The position numbers were made by a program, and so were the translations under genes. A stretch of 64,000 nt of DNA from Amycolatopsis tucumanensis (lineage in GTDB: Bacteria > Actinomycetota > Actinomycetes > Mycobacteriales > Pseudonocardiaceae): the NCBI RefSeq assembly GCF_021654135.1, contig NZ_JAKGSD010000013.1, positions 62,001-126,000 on the forward strand, in the 5' to 3' direction. How positions within the stretch are numbered: the first letter of the stretch is position 1; each line of letters begins with the position of its first letter. Shown piece after piece: positions 42,841-51,380 of this stretch. The notes below the pieces were generated by a model. It searched no databases. It was not told the origin of the DNA and saw nothing but the letters and a program-made list of their open reading frames with translations.

Positions 42841-45800
42841 ATGGTCTTGATCCGGGTGCTGGGCTCGTTCGCGGCCGAGGTCGGCGGCGAGCCCGTGCCC
42901 CTCGGCGGCCCGCGGCAGCGCGGCGTGCTGGCCCTGCTGGTAGCCGCGCGCGGGCAGGTCGTGCCCGTCGACCGGATGGCCGAGGACCTGTGGCGCGGCG
43001 AACCGCCGTCGCGCGCGCTGGCGTCGTTGCAGGCGTACGTGTCCAACCTCCGCCGCCTGCTGGAACCCGGCCGCCCGCCACGGACCCCGGCCCGCCTGCT
43101 GGTGAGCGCGGCGCCCGGCTACGCGCTGCGGCTGCCCGCGGAAGCGGTGGACGCGTGGCGCTTCGAGGAGCTGCTCGACCAAGCCCGCACACTCGCCGAT
43201 CCCCGCGACGCCCGCGCCCGGCTGGACGAAGCGCTGGCCCTGTGGCGGGGGCCCGCGTTCGCCGAGGTCGCCGACGAGCCGTGGGCCACCGCCGAAGTCG
43301 CCCGGCTGCACGAGCTGCGCCTGGTTGCCCGCGAACTGCACGTCGCGGCGGGACTGCGGCTCGGCGACCCCGCGGCCGTGGTTCCCGCGGCGGAAGGTCT
43401 CACCCGCGACGAACCCCTGCGCGAGGAAGGCTGGCGCCTGCACGCGCTCGCGCTGTGGAACAGCGGCCGTCAAGCCGACGCCCTGGCCGCGCTCCGCCGC
43501 GCCCGCGCCACCCTCGCCGACGAACTCGGCCTCGACCCCGGCCCGGACCTGGTCGCCCTGGAAGAAGCGATCCTCACCCGGCGCACGGACGTCCTCCGCG
43601 CCGCCGTCCCGGCCCCGGTGAGCGCGCCGGCGCCCACTTGGAAACCTCCGCCCACGTTCGTGGGACGGGAACGCGAGCTCGCGACGCTCGTCGCGGCCGC
43701 CGGGGAAGCCGCCACCGACGGGGCACGCATCGCGCTCGTCACCGGGGAAGCGGGACTCGGCAAGTCGACACTGCTGGACCACCTCAGCACCCGGCTCGAA
43801 CAGGACGGGTGGCTCGTGACCACCGGGAGCTGTTCCGAAGTGGACAGTGCACCACCCGCGTGGGCGTGGGTCGAGGCGCTGCGCACGGTGGCCGCGAACG
43901 TGGCTCCGGGTGAGTTCGCCGATGACCTGGCGCCACTGCTCGCCGACGTCCCACCGGTCGACGGCGACGCGGCGGCCGGGCGGTTCCGCCTGCGGCAGGC
44001 CGTGTGGAACTGGCTCGCGGCGGTCGCCGCGGGCCGGCCGGTCGCCGTCGTGCTGGACGATCTCCACTGGGCGGACGCCACCACGCTGGAACTGCTCGCT
44101 GGCGTCGTCGGTGTGCGGGCCCCGATCCTGGTCGTCGCGGCCTACCGCGCCGACGAGGGCGAACGCCTCACCGACACGCTCGCTTCCCTCGCCCGCACCG
44201 CGCCCCTCCGGATCGACCTGCCCGGGCTGGACGGTGACGCCGTCGCCGAACTCGTCCGCGCCGAATGCCAGGCCGACGACGCGACCGTGGCCGGGATCGC
44301 CGAGCGGACCGGCGGAAACCCGTTCTACGTCAGGGAAAGCGCGCGGCTGCTGAGCGGCGAGGGTGCGCTGGTCGCGCTCTCCGAAGTCCCCGAAGGCGTC
44401 CGGGACGTGCTGCGGCGCCGCCTGGCCCGGCTTCCGGACAGCGGGGTGTCCATCCTGCGGCTGGCGGCGGTGGCCGGCCGGGCATGCTCGGTGGACGTGC
44501 TCGTGCGGGCCGCCGACGCCGACGAGGACGGCGTGCTGGACGCGCTGGACGCGGGCGTCATCGCCGGGTTGCTCGACGAGCCGGCGCCCGGGCGCGTCCG
44601 GTTCGTGCACGCGCTGGTCAGGGACACGCTGGTCGCGGACGTCAGCCGGTTGCGCGCCACCAGAAGGCCGTCGGCTACTGCGTGCGTGCCGCCGAGCTGG
44701 CCGAGGCGCGCTACGCCCACGACGTGGCCGCCGCGCTGCTCGCCGACGCCGTCGCCCAGTGCGGCGATCCGGATGAGCGCGTGGACCTGTTCGGCAGGCT
44801 GCTGCGCGCGCAGATCAGGGCCGGCGCCGTCGCCGCGGCCAGGGACACCCGCGCCCGGGCCGTGGAGTACGCCGAATCGATCGGCCGCGACGACCTGATG
44901 ATCGCCGCGTTCACCGCCTGGACCGAGCCCACCTCCTGGCAGGCCCGCACCTACGGCACCGTCGACCGCCCGATCGTCGACCGCCTCCGCCGCCTGCTCA
45001 CCCGAACTGATCTCGCCCCCGACGTGCGGGCCCGCCTCCTGGTCGCCTACGCCGACGAACTGGTCGGCGAAGACGACCCGACGGTCATGGCGGCGGCCCG
45101 CGAAGCACTCGACCTCGCCACCGGCCCGCGTCTGCGGGCCGCCGCGCTCCTCGTCCTCGCCCGCGACCCCGGGCGGGCGGAGTACTCGCGCGAACTGTGG
45201 AGATCGGCATCGAGCACGACCTGCCCGTCTACCGCGTGTCCGGGCTGGTCAACCAGGCCGTGCACGCCGCGACGGTCAACGACCCGGCAACCCTGCGCCG
45301 CGCGATCGGCGAAGCGCTCGACCTCGCCCGCGCCTACCGGATGCCGGAAGCGATCGCCGCCGAAATCGCGCTGGCGACCCTGGTCCTCATCGAGGGCCGC
45401 TACGCCGAGGCCGAACGGCGCTACACCGAAGCCACCGAGCGCATGCACCACACCGGCTCCGTCCACGCCGGCTTCCGGCACCTCGCACGAGCGACGATCT
45501 GGCTCAACGACGGCACCCTCGGCGACCATCTGGACGACGTCCGTACCCTGCACGAGGCCCTCGGCCCCATGGTGACCGACCTGCTGGCGCTGGCCCTCCA
45601 CGCCACCGGTCACGACGCCGAAGCACGCCGGACCCGCGCGGCGGCACCTCCCATCCGCCCCGACTTCTTCTTCACGTTCCTGACCAGCCTGCGTGCACTG
45701 GCGGCCATCGCCCTCGACGACACCGGCACCGCCGCCCAGACCTACACGGCCCTGCTCCTCCACCACGACAACCCCCCAGCCGGCGCGGAAAGCCTGTCGC

Positions 45801-45994
45801 TGGCGCTGCCTCCGGTCGCCCACACCCTCGGCGAACTCGCCCTCTTCCTCCACCGTCCCGGCGACGCGGCCGCCCACTTCACGCGAGCCGCCACCATCGC
45901 GGAGAAGTGGAACGCCCCTCATTGGGCCGCCGACGCCCGGGCACGCGCCGCGGTCGCCCGCACTGTTTCGCTGTCGCCGCAGCGGGAACGCTGA
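42841..45994 (+). pseudogene. AfsR/SARP-type BTAD-AAA regulator broken by two frame changes
   Basis: Segments of one regulator lie in three frames. Frame 1 (42841 to about 44650) has the OmpR-like DNA-binding domain (QRGVLALLVAARGQVV...), the BTAD bacterial transcriptional activation domain, Walker A GEAGLGKSTLLDHL and Walker B VAVVLDDLHWAD. Near 44650, after DVSRLRATR, the sequence jumps to a second frame at HQKAVGYCVRAAELAEARYAHD; about 35-45 residues usually found between these blocks are missing. Near 45199 a second shift, explained by loss of one G in TGG(G)AG, leads into EIGIEHDLPVYRVSG and TPR-like helices to 45994. Either a true pseudogene or, at least for the 1-nt shift, an assembly error. 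Walker motifs are intact. Confidence 0.8.
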
Positions 45995-46008
45995 GCCCCC
46001 GGAGGGCG

Positions 46009-46911
46009 TCAGTGGCCGTCGGCGAGGAACTCGGTCAGCGCGTCGGCGACGGCGTCGGGCTGTTCGTCGGGGATGAAGTGCCCGGCGTCCGGCACGACGA
46101 TGCCGGTGGTGTTGTCCGCCCAGGGGCTGAGGGAGGCGGCCATGTCCGGGATGGAGCCGTGGCTGCTGGAGATCCCGAGGACCGGCACGGTCAGCCGCCG
46201 CTGCTCGAGCGCCTCGCGGTTCTTGCGCGCCGATTCCGCGGCGTCCCGGTAGTAGGCGAGGGAGGCGCGCAGGCCTCCGTCGGCGGCGACGGCCGCCGCG
46301 TAGTGGTCGAGTTCCGCGTCGTCGAAGGTGCTGGGAGACAAGGCTTTCACTGTCAGGAACCAGCCGACGTATTCGCGTTCACGGCCGGCGAGCAGCGCCT
46401 CGGGTAGCTCGGGCACGGTGTGGAACGCGAAATGCCAGGTCTTCCACGCCCGGTCCGGATCGGTGGGAATCGTCTCCGGGAGCGTGACACCGGGAATTCC
46501 GGCGTCGAGCAGCGCGACCCGGCGCAGGTGGTTTTCGAAGCCGAGGGCGAGGGAGAACGCGACCCAGGCACCGATGTCGTGGGCGGCCAGCGAATAGCTC
46601 GACACGCCCAGGGCGGCCACGGCGGCGTGGACGCGCGCGGCGGCCGTGTGCGTGTCGTAGCCGCGCTCCGGGCGCTCGGAGTGGCCCTGGCCCGGCAAGT
46701 CGATCGCGATGACGTGGAACCGTTCGGCGAGGCGGGGCATCACTTTTCGCCAGGCCCACCAGGTTTGCGGGAATCCGGCGAGCAGGACGACGGCCGGGCC
46801 GCCCGTTCGTCCGCCTTCGACGGCGTGCAGGCGCACGCCATCCGCGTCGACCCAGCGGTGGGTGAATCCGGTCAGATGTTGCAGGGGCAGGTCGTGGACG
46901 AGGTTGTTCAT
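46009..46911 (-). CDS. Alpha/beta hydrolase (epoxide hydrolase / haloacetate dehalogenase-like)
   Basis: 300 residues. LLAGFPQTWWAW is the oxyanion-hole strand. LAAHDIGAWVAF places Asp, not Ser, at the nucleophile elbow, the mark of epoxide hydrolases and dehalogenases. VVPDAGHFIPDEQPD carries the catalytic His. ATG at 46911 is preferred to a GTG at 46917. No ribosome-binding site is obvious. Divergent from a TetR gene across a near-perfect 38-bp palindrome, so it is the likely TetR target. Confidence 0.8.
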   Translation of the reverse strand: MNNLVHDLPLQHLTGFTHRWVDADGVRLHAVEGGRTGGPAVVLLAGFPQTWWAWRKVMPRLAERFHVIAIDLPGQGHSERPERGYDTHTAAARVHAAVAALGVSSYSLAAHDIGAWVAFSLALGFENHLRRVALLDAGIPGVTLPETIPTDPDRAWKTWHFAFHTVPELPEALLAGREREYVGWFLTVKALSPSTFDDAELDHYAAAVAADGGLRASLAYYRDAAESARKNREALEQRRLTVPVLGISSSHGSIPDMAASLSPWADNTTGIVVPDAGHFIPDEQPDAVADALTEFLADGH

Positions 46912-46927
46912 GAGCACGCCGGCGACG

Positions 46928-46965
46928 CTAACACATCTTGAACTGATCAGTCCAAGATGTGTTAG
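46928..46965. promoter_or_regulatory. 38-bp palindromic operator of the hydrolase/TetR pair
   Basis: CTAACACATCTTG at 46928-46940 and CAAGATGTGTTAG at 46953-46965 are perfect inverted arms; the centre ACTGATCAGT is also palindromic. Only one base pair of 19 mismatches. Located 16 bp from the hydrolase start and 9 bp from the TetR start. Confidence 0.8.
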
Positions 46966-46974
46966 CCTGGTCGC

Positions 46975-47565
46975 GTGGCAGGCAAGAAGCAGTTCGACAC
47001 CGACACCGCACTCGATGCGGCGATGATCCAGTTCTGGCGCTCGGGCTACGCCGACACCTCACTCGACGACCTGTCCAGGGCAACCGGCCTGAACCGCAGC
47101 TCCATCTACTCCTCCCTCGGCGACAAGGACACGCTCTTCCTGCGCTGCCTGGACCGTTACGCCGCGCGCTACGGCGACAAGTACGACGCCGCACTGTCGC
47201 GCGTGGACACCGACCCGGTCGCCGCCGTTCGCGCGTTCTTCGACGTCACCCTCGACCGCATCGCCGATCCCGGACTGCCCGACGGATGCCTGATCGCCCA
47301 GTCGGCCATGGCGATCCCGGCCCTGAGCCCGCGCGTCGCCGCGCACGCCAAGCAGGCGCTCGGTCGCCAGCGCCTGCGCCTGCGCGCCGCCTTGAAGACC
47401 AGCGGGCTGACCGACCGGGACGCCGAAGCCTTCGCCGTGCACGCCGCGGCCGTGAACCAGTCCCTCGCCGTCATGAGCAGAGCCGGAACCAGTCCCGCGC
47501 AGTTGCGGGCGATCGTGGGGGTCACCGTCGACGCGCTGTCGCAGGCGTTGCGCGCGTCAGCGTGA
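46975..47565 (+). CDS. TetR-family regulator (AcrR-like)
   Basis: 196 residues. HTH: ALDAAMIQFWRSGYADTSLDDLSRATGLNRSSIYSSLGDKDTLF. The ligand domain has the GCLIAQSAMAI helix typical of the TetR_C_16-like group. GTG start at 46975. It ends 9 bases inside the convergent MFS gene. Its divergent partner is an epoxide-hydrolase-like gene, and the 38-bp palindrome between them is the evident operator. Confidence 0.85.
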   Translation: MAGKKQFDTDTALDAAMIQFWRSGYADTSLDDLSRATGLNRSSIYSSLGDKDTLFLRCLDRYAARYGDKYDAALSRVDTDPVAAVRAFFDVTLDRIADPGLPDGCLIAQSAMAIPALSPRVAAHAKQALGRQRLRLRAALKTSGLTDRDAEAFAVHAAAVNQSLAVMSRAGTSPAQLRAIVGVTVDALSQALRASA

Positions 47566-48744
47566 TCCGACCCGGCTGCTCACGGTGATCGCGGCCGCGG
47601 CCACGATCGCCATGGCGCAGACTGCCGCGGTCGCGGTCCAGCCGAACCAGTCGACCGCGGCCGCGCCGGCCGCCGTGCCGAGGCTGCCGCCCACGAAGTA
47701 GACGACCATGTAGGCGCTGTTGAACCGGGCGGGCGCCGCCGGGTCGAGCGCGAGCACCGTGCTCTGGTTGGCCACCTGCGCGGCGAACAGCCCGGCGTCG
47801 AACAGGCCGAGGCAGACCAGCGTGAGGGGTGTGTTCGGCAGGAAGAGGCCGAGTGTCAGCGCCGCCGCGGCGGCAAGCGCGAGTCCGATGAGGATCACCC
47901 GGCGCGCGCCGATGCGGTCGGTCCACACCCCGGCGATGCGGGTGGCGACGATGCCGAGCAGCCCGGCCGCCCCGTACAGGCCGATCCGTTCCGGCGAATA
48001 CGAGAACGGCGGCTGGGACAGCGCGACCGCGATGCCCGCCCACACCGCGCAGAACGCGAAGAACCAGAGGGCGCCGCGCCCGGCGGCCAGCCGCAGCACC
48101 GGGTACCTCAGGTACAGCCCCGGCAGCCCGCGCAGCGTGGCCAGGTACCCGGTTCCGGCGCGGCCGGGTGTGGCGGGCAACGCCAGACGGGCGGCGACCG
48201 CGATGACCGCGCACGCGAGCGCGAACACCAGCAGCATGGGACGCCAGCCGATCAGCCCGGTCAGCCAGCCTCCGCCGATCCGCCCGGCGAGGATGCCCGC
48301 GGAGATCCCGGCGGTCACCACGCCGAGCACCGTCGCCCGCCGCCGCGGCTCGGCGAGCCGTCCCGCCACCGAACTCAGCTGCGCCCCCACCGCGGAGCCG
48401 GCGCCGATCACGGCGAGCACGAGCCCGAGCAGCGCCGCCGAACCCACGGCGGCGGCCAGCGCCAAGGCGACGGCGAGCGCGGCGAACTGCGCGGCCACCA
48501 CCGTTCTCGGCGGGAACCGGTCCACCAGCGGGACCAGCACCGCGAGCCCGGCGAGATACCCGGCCGGACCGCAGGCGAGCACCGTGCCGACGACGGCGGC
48601 TGGCACGTCCAGCGACCCCGCGACCTCCGCGATCGAGGGCTGCAGGGGATACAGGGTCGCGGTGCCCAGCGCGGCAGCGAGCGTCAGGAACGCCACCACC
48701 GGCGCACGAAGCACCGGCCGGGCCGTCGAAAGATCAGTGTCCAC
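47557..48744 (-). CDS. MFS transporter (drug-exporter-like, YnfM/AraJ type)
   Basis: 395 residues with 12 hydrophobic helices. TLYPLQPSIAEVAGSLDVPAAVVGTVLACGP, LVDRFPPRTVVAAQF and GRLAEPRRRATVLGVVTAGISAGILAGRIGGGWL are MFS exporter landmarks. GTG start at 48744. The 3' end overlaps the convergent TetR gene by 9 bases. Substrate unknown; not obviously part of an operon. Confidence 0.8.
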   Translation of the reverse strand: MDTDLSTARPVLRAPVVAFLTLAAALGTATLYPLQPSIAEVAGSLDVPAAVVGTVLACGPAGYLAGLAVLVPLVDRFPPRTVVAAQFAALAVALALAAAVGSAALLGLVLAVIGAGSAVGAQLSSVAGRLAEPRRRATVLGVVTAGISAGILAGRIGGGWLTGLIGWRPMLLVFALACAVIAVAARLALPATPGRAGTGYLATLRGLPGLYLRYPVLRLAAGRGALWFFAFCAVWAGIAVALSQPPFSYSPERIGLYGAAGLLGIVATRIAGVWTDRIGARRVILIGLALAAAAALTLGLFLPNTPLTLVCLGLFDAGLFAAQVANQSTVLALDPAAPARFNSAYMVVYFVGGSLGTAAGAAAVDWFGWTATAAVCAMAIVAAAAITVSSRVGSR

Positions 48745-49061
48745 GGCGACGACGGTAGAAGTGGCGCGGCGACAACGCTGGCGGGAAACCGACGGCACCG
48801 TGCTGCGGGACGGCGCCTGGGCGCTGAGGTCGAGCGCCGCCGCGCGCGGATCAACGCCACCACCGGCACAAGTGTCGACGCGGCAATGACCGCGCCGACA
48901 ACGGTCGGCCGATCGCGGCACGAAGTCCTCGTCCAAGACCACCCCGGTTGAGTAACCGCCCTGGCTGATGGTGCAAGCCTGGTGGGTGGGAGGTGCTCTC
49001 AGAACCCCTCAGTTGTGCGCCCTGGTCCCGCGCGATGCTCGGCGAACTCGGTTCAGCACGA
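48745..49061. other. Gap between MFS and VapC-like genes (317 bp)
   Basis: Upstream region of the leftward MFS gene and downstream region of the leftward VapC gene. I see no gene or convincing regulatory element in it. Confidence 0.4.
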
Positions 49062-49460
49062 TCACCACAGCACCTGAACCCCAGCCACGGTCTGGAAGGC
49101 CTCGTCGGCGGTCACCAGTGGCAGCGATTCCGTCATGCACTGCGCGGCGATTATCCGGTCGAACGGGTCGCGGTGCTTCCACTCCATCGAGCCCGCGAGA
49201 AGGCTGTGCTCGTCCGTCACAGGGACACTGTCCACGGCCAGTCGCGCGAGGTGCTGCCGGTACGCGCGCACCAGCACCTCGGCTTGCGGCAGCTTGCCCA
49301 GTCGTTGCTTGGTCGCGATCTCCCATGCCGAGGCCGCGGAGACGAACAGCTCCGTGCGGCGATCGGCGACCGCGGCGCGGACCTGATCGGAGAGCCGGGC
49401 GGGATCGGTCAACGCCCACAGCAGCACGTGCGTGTCGAGCATCAACCGTCGCGGCGTCAC
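49062..49460 (-). CDS. vapC: PIN-domain toxin (VapC-like)
   Basis: 132 residues. PIN-fold ribonuclease with the expected acidic residues: Asp in MLDTHVLLWAL, Glu in SAASAWEIATKQRLGKL, Asp in RDPFDRIIAAQ and Asp in LVTADEAFQ. Cleaves RNA with a divalent metal when free of its antitoxin. GTG at 49460 overlaps the antitoxin stop by 4 bases and gives the standard VTPRRLMLDTH start; an ATG at 49469 would add three residues. All catalytic residues are present, so it is probably functional. Confidence 0.8.
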   Translation of the reverse strand: MTPRRLMLDTHVLLWALTDPARLSDQVRAAVADRRTELFVSAASAWEIATKQRLGKLPQAEVLVRAYRQHLARLAVDSVPVTDEHSLLAGSMEWKHRDPFDRIIAAQCMTESLPLVTADEAFQTVAGVQVLW

Positions 49461-49672
49461 GCCTCCCATGCCGCGAGTTCGTCCTCGGGAAGCGGCTCGT
49501 CGAACGAGTCCGGAACCCGGTAGGGGACGAACCCCAACTCCCTTTCCGGCGGCTCCTGAAACGGCACCAGCCGGGCCACCGGCACGTCCCCTCGTGCGAT
49601 GACAACCTCCTCGCCCCGCTCGACGTCGGCCAGGATCGCGGACAGCCGCGTCTTGGCCTCCTGCACCTTCAC
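49457..49672 (-). CDS. Phd/YefM-type antitoxin
   Basis: 71 residues. KVQEAKTRLSAILADVERGEEVVIARGDVPVARLV is the Phd/YefM DNA-binding fold; the tail (SFDEPLPEDELAAWEA) is the toxin-neutralising peptide. GTG at 49672 is selected because GGAG lies 6 nt upstream. Translationally coupled to the PIN toxin. The inverted repeats at 49687-49720 lie just upstream and fit the usual autorepression by the antitoxin-toxin complex. Confidence 0.8.
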   Translation of the reverse strand: MKVQEAKTRLSAILADVERGEEVVIARGDVPVARLVPFQEPPERELGFVPYRVPDSFDEPLPEDELAAWEA

Positions 49673-49686
49673 CGTCCGCTCCACCA

Positions 49687-49720
49687 GGTCAACGGTACTT
49701 GACCAATCAGGGTTGGTCAA
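49687..49720. promoter_or_regulatory. Tandem inverted repeats upstream of the antitoxin gene
   Basis: GGTCAA-cggtac-TTGACC (49687-49704) and TTGACCAA-tcaggg-TTGGTCAA (49699-49720) share one half-site. Three GGTCAA half-sites within 34 bp, overlapping the 3' end of the kinase gene. Likely operator of the toxin-antitoxin pair. Confidence 0.6.
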
Positions 49721-50640
49721 CCTTGGCCATCCTCTGCCGGACCATAAACGCGCTGGTCGAGCCGGTGGAGCGCCCACGCCCGCGCGGCAGCGGTGAGTGC
49801 CGGTCGGTGCGGCAGCGGGTGGTCCCGTTCGAGCAGTTGCCAGATACCCCAGATCGCGACGGCGAACGCGGTCCGCGTGGCGGCTGGAGTGCCCTGCCAG
49901 CACACCACAGACTCAGCCCACCGTTCCGCAGCCTCGGGCTCGTGGCCCGCGGCAATGAGTCGCGGTATCAGGAACGCCGTGTCCACGGCCGGGTTGCCCC
50001 GCCGCGACCAGGCCCAGTCCACCACCCGAGCGCCCTCGTCGCCGACAAGGATGTTGAGCGAGTGCAGGTCGGTGTGCACCAAGTGATCACCGGCGACCTC
50101 CTCGATCGCGCGCGCCTCCCCCGCCACCAGCTCGTCGAGGTGGTCCCGGGCCCACGGGTCCACACCGGACGGGAGGTCCTTCGCCAGCCTGCGCCACGCC
50201 GCCAGCCGCCCCCACTGCTCAGCCAGGGATGGCGCGTGGACCGGGCACGCCGCCAGCTCCTCGGCCATGACGTCGAGCACGGGCACGATCTTCGCCGGAT
50301 CGGGCGACCCCGGCGCGAGGTCGGCGTGCCGACCGGCAACGCACTCGAACCCCAGCAGCAGCCACTCCCCGACCTCGACCCGCCACAGCAACCGCGGCGC
50401 GATCACGGCGGGCAGCCACGCGTTGACCTCGGCCTCGTGACGGTGCATCGCACCCCTGCGACCACCAGCGTCGGCGATACCCTTGCAGAAAACCCGGCCA
50501 CCATCGCGCAGATGCAGCGTCGCCGAGAAATCGGAGTTGCGGCCGGCCGACGGGATTTCGGCACGCACGACCGGCCCCGTTCGCCGTTCGATCGCCGCGC
50601 GCGCCGCGACGGGCAACTCACCCCACGGCCGACTAACCAT
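49717..50640 (-). CDS. Aminoglycoside phosphotransferase-like kinase
   Basis: 307 residues. Protein-kinase-like APH fold: HTDLHSLNILV contains the catalytic Asp and Asn (HxDxxxxN), VVDWAW the metal-binding Asp, and GRVFCKG and HRHEAEVNAWL the N-lobe Lys and Glu. Substrates of this family range from antibiotics to sugars and metabolites. ATG at 50640 with a GGGGG-type site close upstream. Lies 11 nt downstream of the GRDP-like gene on the same strand, suggesting it modifies something in that locus rather than giving resistance (inference). Confidence 0.75.
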   Translation of the reverse strand: MVSRPWGELPVAARAAIERRTGPVVRAEIPSAGRNSDFSATLHLRDGGRVFCKGIADAGGRRGAMHRHEAEVNAWLPAVIAPRLLWRVEVGEWLLLGFECVAGRHADLAPGSPDPAKIVPVLDVMAEELAACPVHAPSLAEQWGRLAAWRRLAKDLPSGVDPWARDHLDELVAGEARAIEEVAGDHLVHTDLHSLNILVGDEGARVVDWAWSRRGNPAVDTAFLIPRLIAAGHEPEAAERWAESVVCWQGTPAATRTAFAVAIWGIWQLLERDHPLPHRPALTAAARAWALHRLDQRVYGPAEDGQG

Positions 50641-50651
50641 CGGATCCCCCT

Positions 50652-51128
50652 CTAGCACTGCGCCGGCGGCGGGTCGTCGTAGCAGCCATTCTTGCATTGT
50701 GAGCAGTTGACGTGATCGGCATCCGAGTGCGGCCAGAGGTCGACGTCCAGGGTGTAGCCCGCTCCCCTGATCGCGGACATCGTGCGAACCAGGGTGTCCC
50801 GGGCGGCAGGGCCGCCGGCGCTCGGGTCGCTCTCGTCGGTCGGGACGTGGTGGAGGAAACGTCCCGCCACGCGGTCACAGAACTCGGCGTAGTCCTTGGT
50901 GTGCAGGACGAAGGTGTGCCAGCCCAGGTCGACCAGTTCACTGGGAGCCAGCGGTGCACCGCAGTTGGTCGCGCAGGCCGCCAGGAATGCCAGAGCCTGA
51001 TCCACGATGCGCTCCGACAGTCCCGGATCCAGCTTCTCCTCGACGGCGAGGCGACGGGCAAGGCGGTTGAACAGCTCGTGCGAGACGAGCGAGCGGCCGG
51101 TCACCGGACCATTCATCACCGCGGTCAT
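50652..51128 (-). CDS. GRDP-like helical protein with Cys-rich C-terminal tail
   Basis: 158 residues. The body resembles the glycine-rich-domain-protein-like family: FLAACATNCGAPLAPSELVDLGWHTFVLHTKDYAEFC and GRFLHHVPTDE, with the WHxF...TxxYxxFC...HH pattern. The last 20 residues, HVNCSQCKNGCYDDPPPAQC, hold four Cys, three in 8 residues, after a flexible acidic linker. This could be a metal site or a peptide that is cut and modified. ATG at 51128 has GGAGG 6 nt upstream. Pairs with a kinase-like gene downstream and an XRE-TPR gene divergently. Confidence 0.7.
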   Translation of the reverse strand: MTAVMNGPVTGRSLVSHELFNRLARRLAVEEKLDPGLSERIVDQALAFLAACATNCGAPLAPSELVDLGWHTFVLHTKDYAEFCDRVAGRFLHHVPTDESDPSAGGPAARDTLVRTMSAIRGAGYTLDVDLWPHSDADHVNCSQCKNGCYDDPPPAQC

Positions 51129-51380
51129 ACGCTCCTCCATTCGGTCAGTTGTCACCGGCCGCTGCTCGGCCGCTGACGGATCCAGTAGAGCGGGCGCCCC
51201 TCTCCGCACCCAGCGCGTACAGGATGCGTCGACACGGCGTCAACACGGCGACACTGCGCTGAGCTGCGAAAACAACGTCAGCGCGGCCGTTGGTCCGATC
51301 AGGTGCCGATGCCCGGTCGGTGATCAGTGACCTTCGGTTGCTCGTTATCGTGGCTCCCGAGGACGAGAGGGGAAGCCGAT

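Noticed and set aside
49717-50640. Calling the APH-like gene an antibiotic-resistance gene
   Set aside because: Fold motifs are generic to the APH/choline kinase superfamily, and the neighbours do not indicate resistance.
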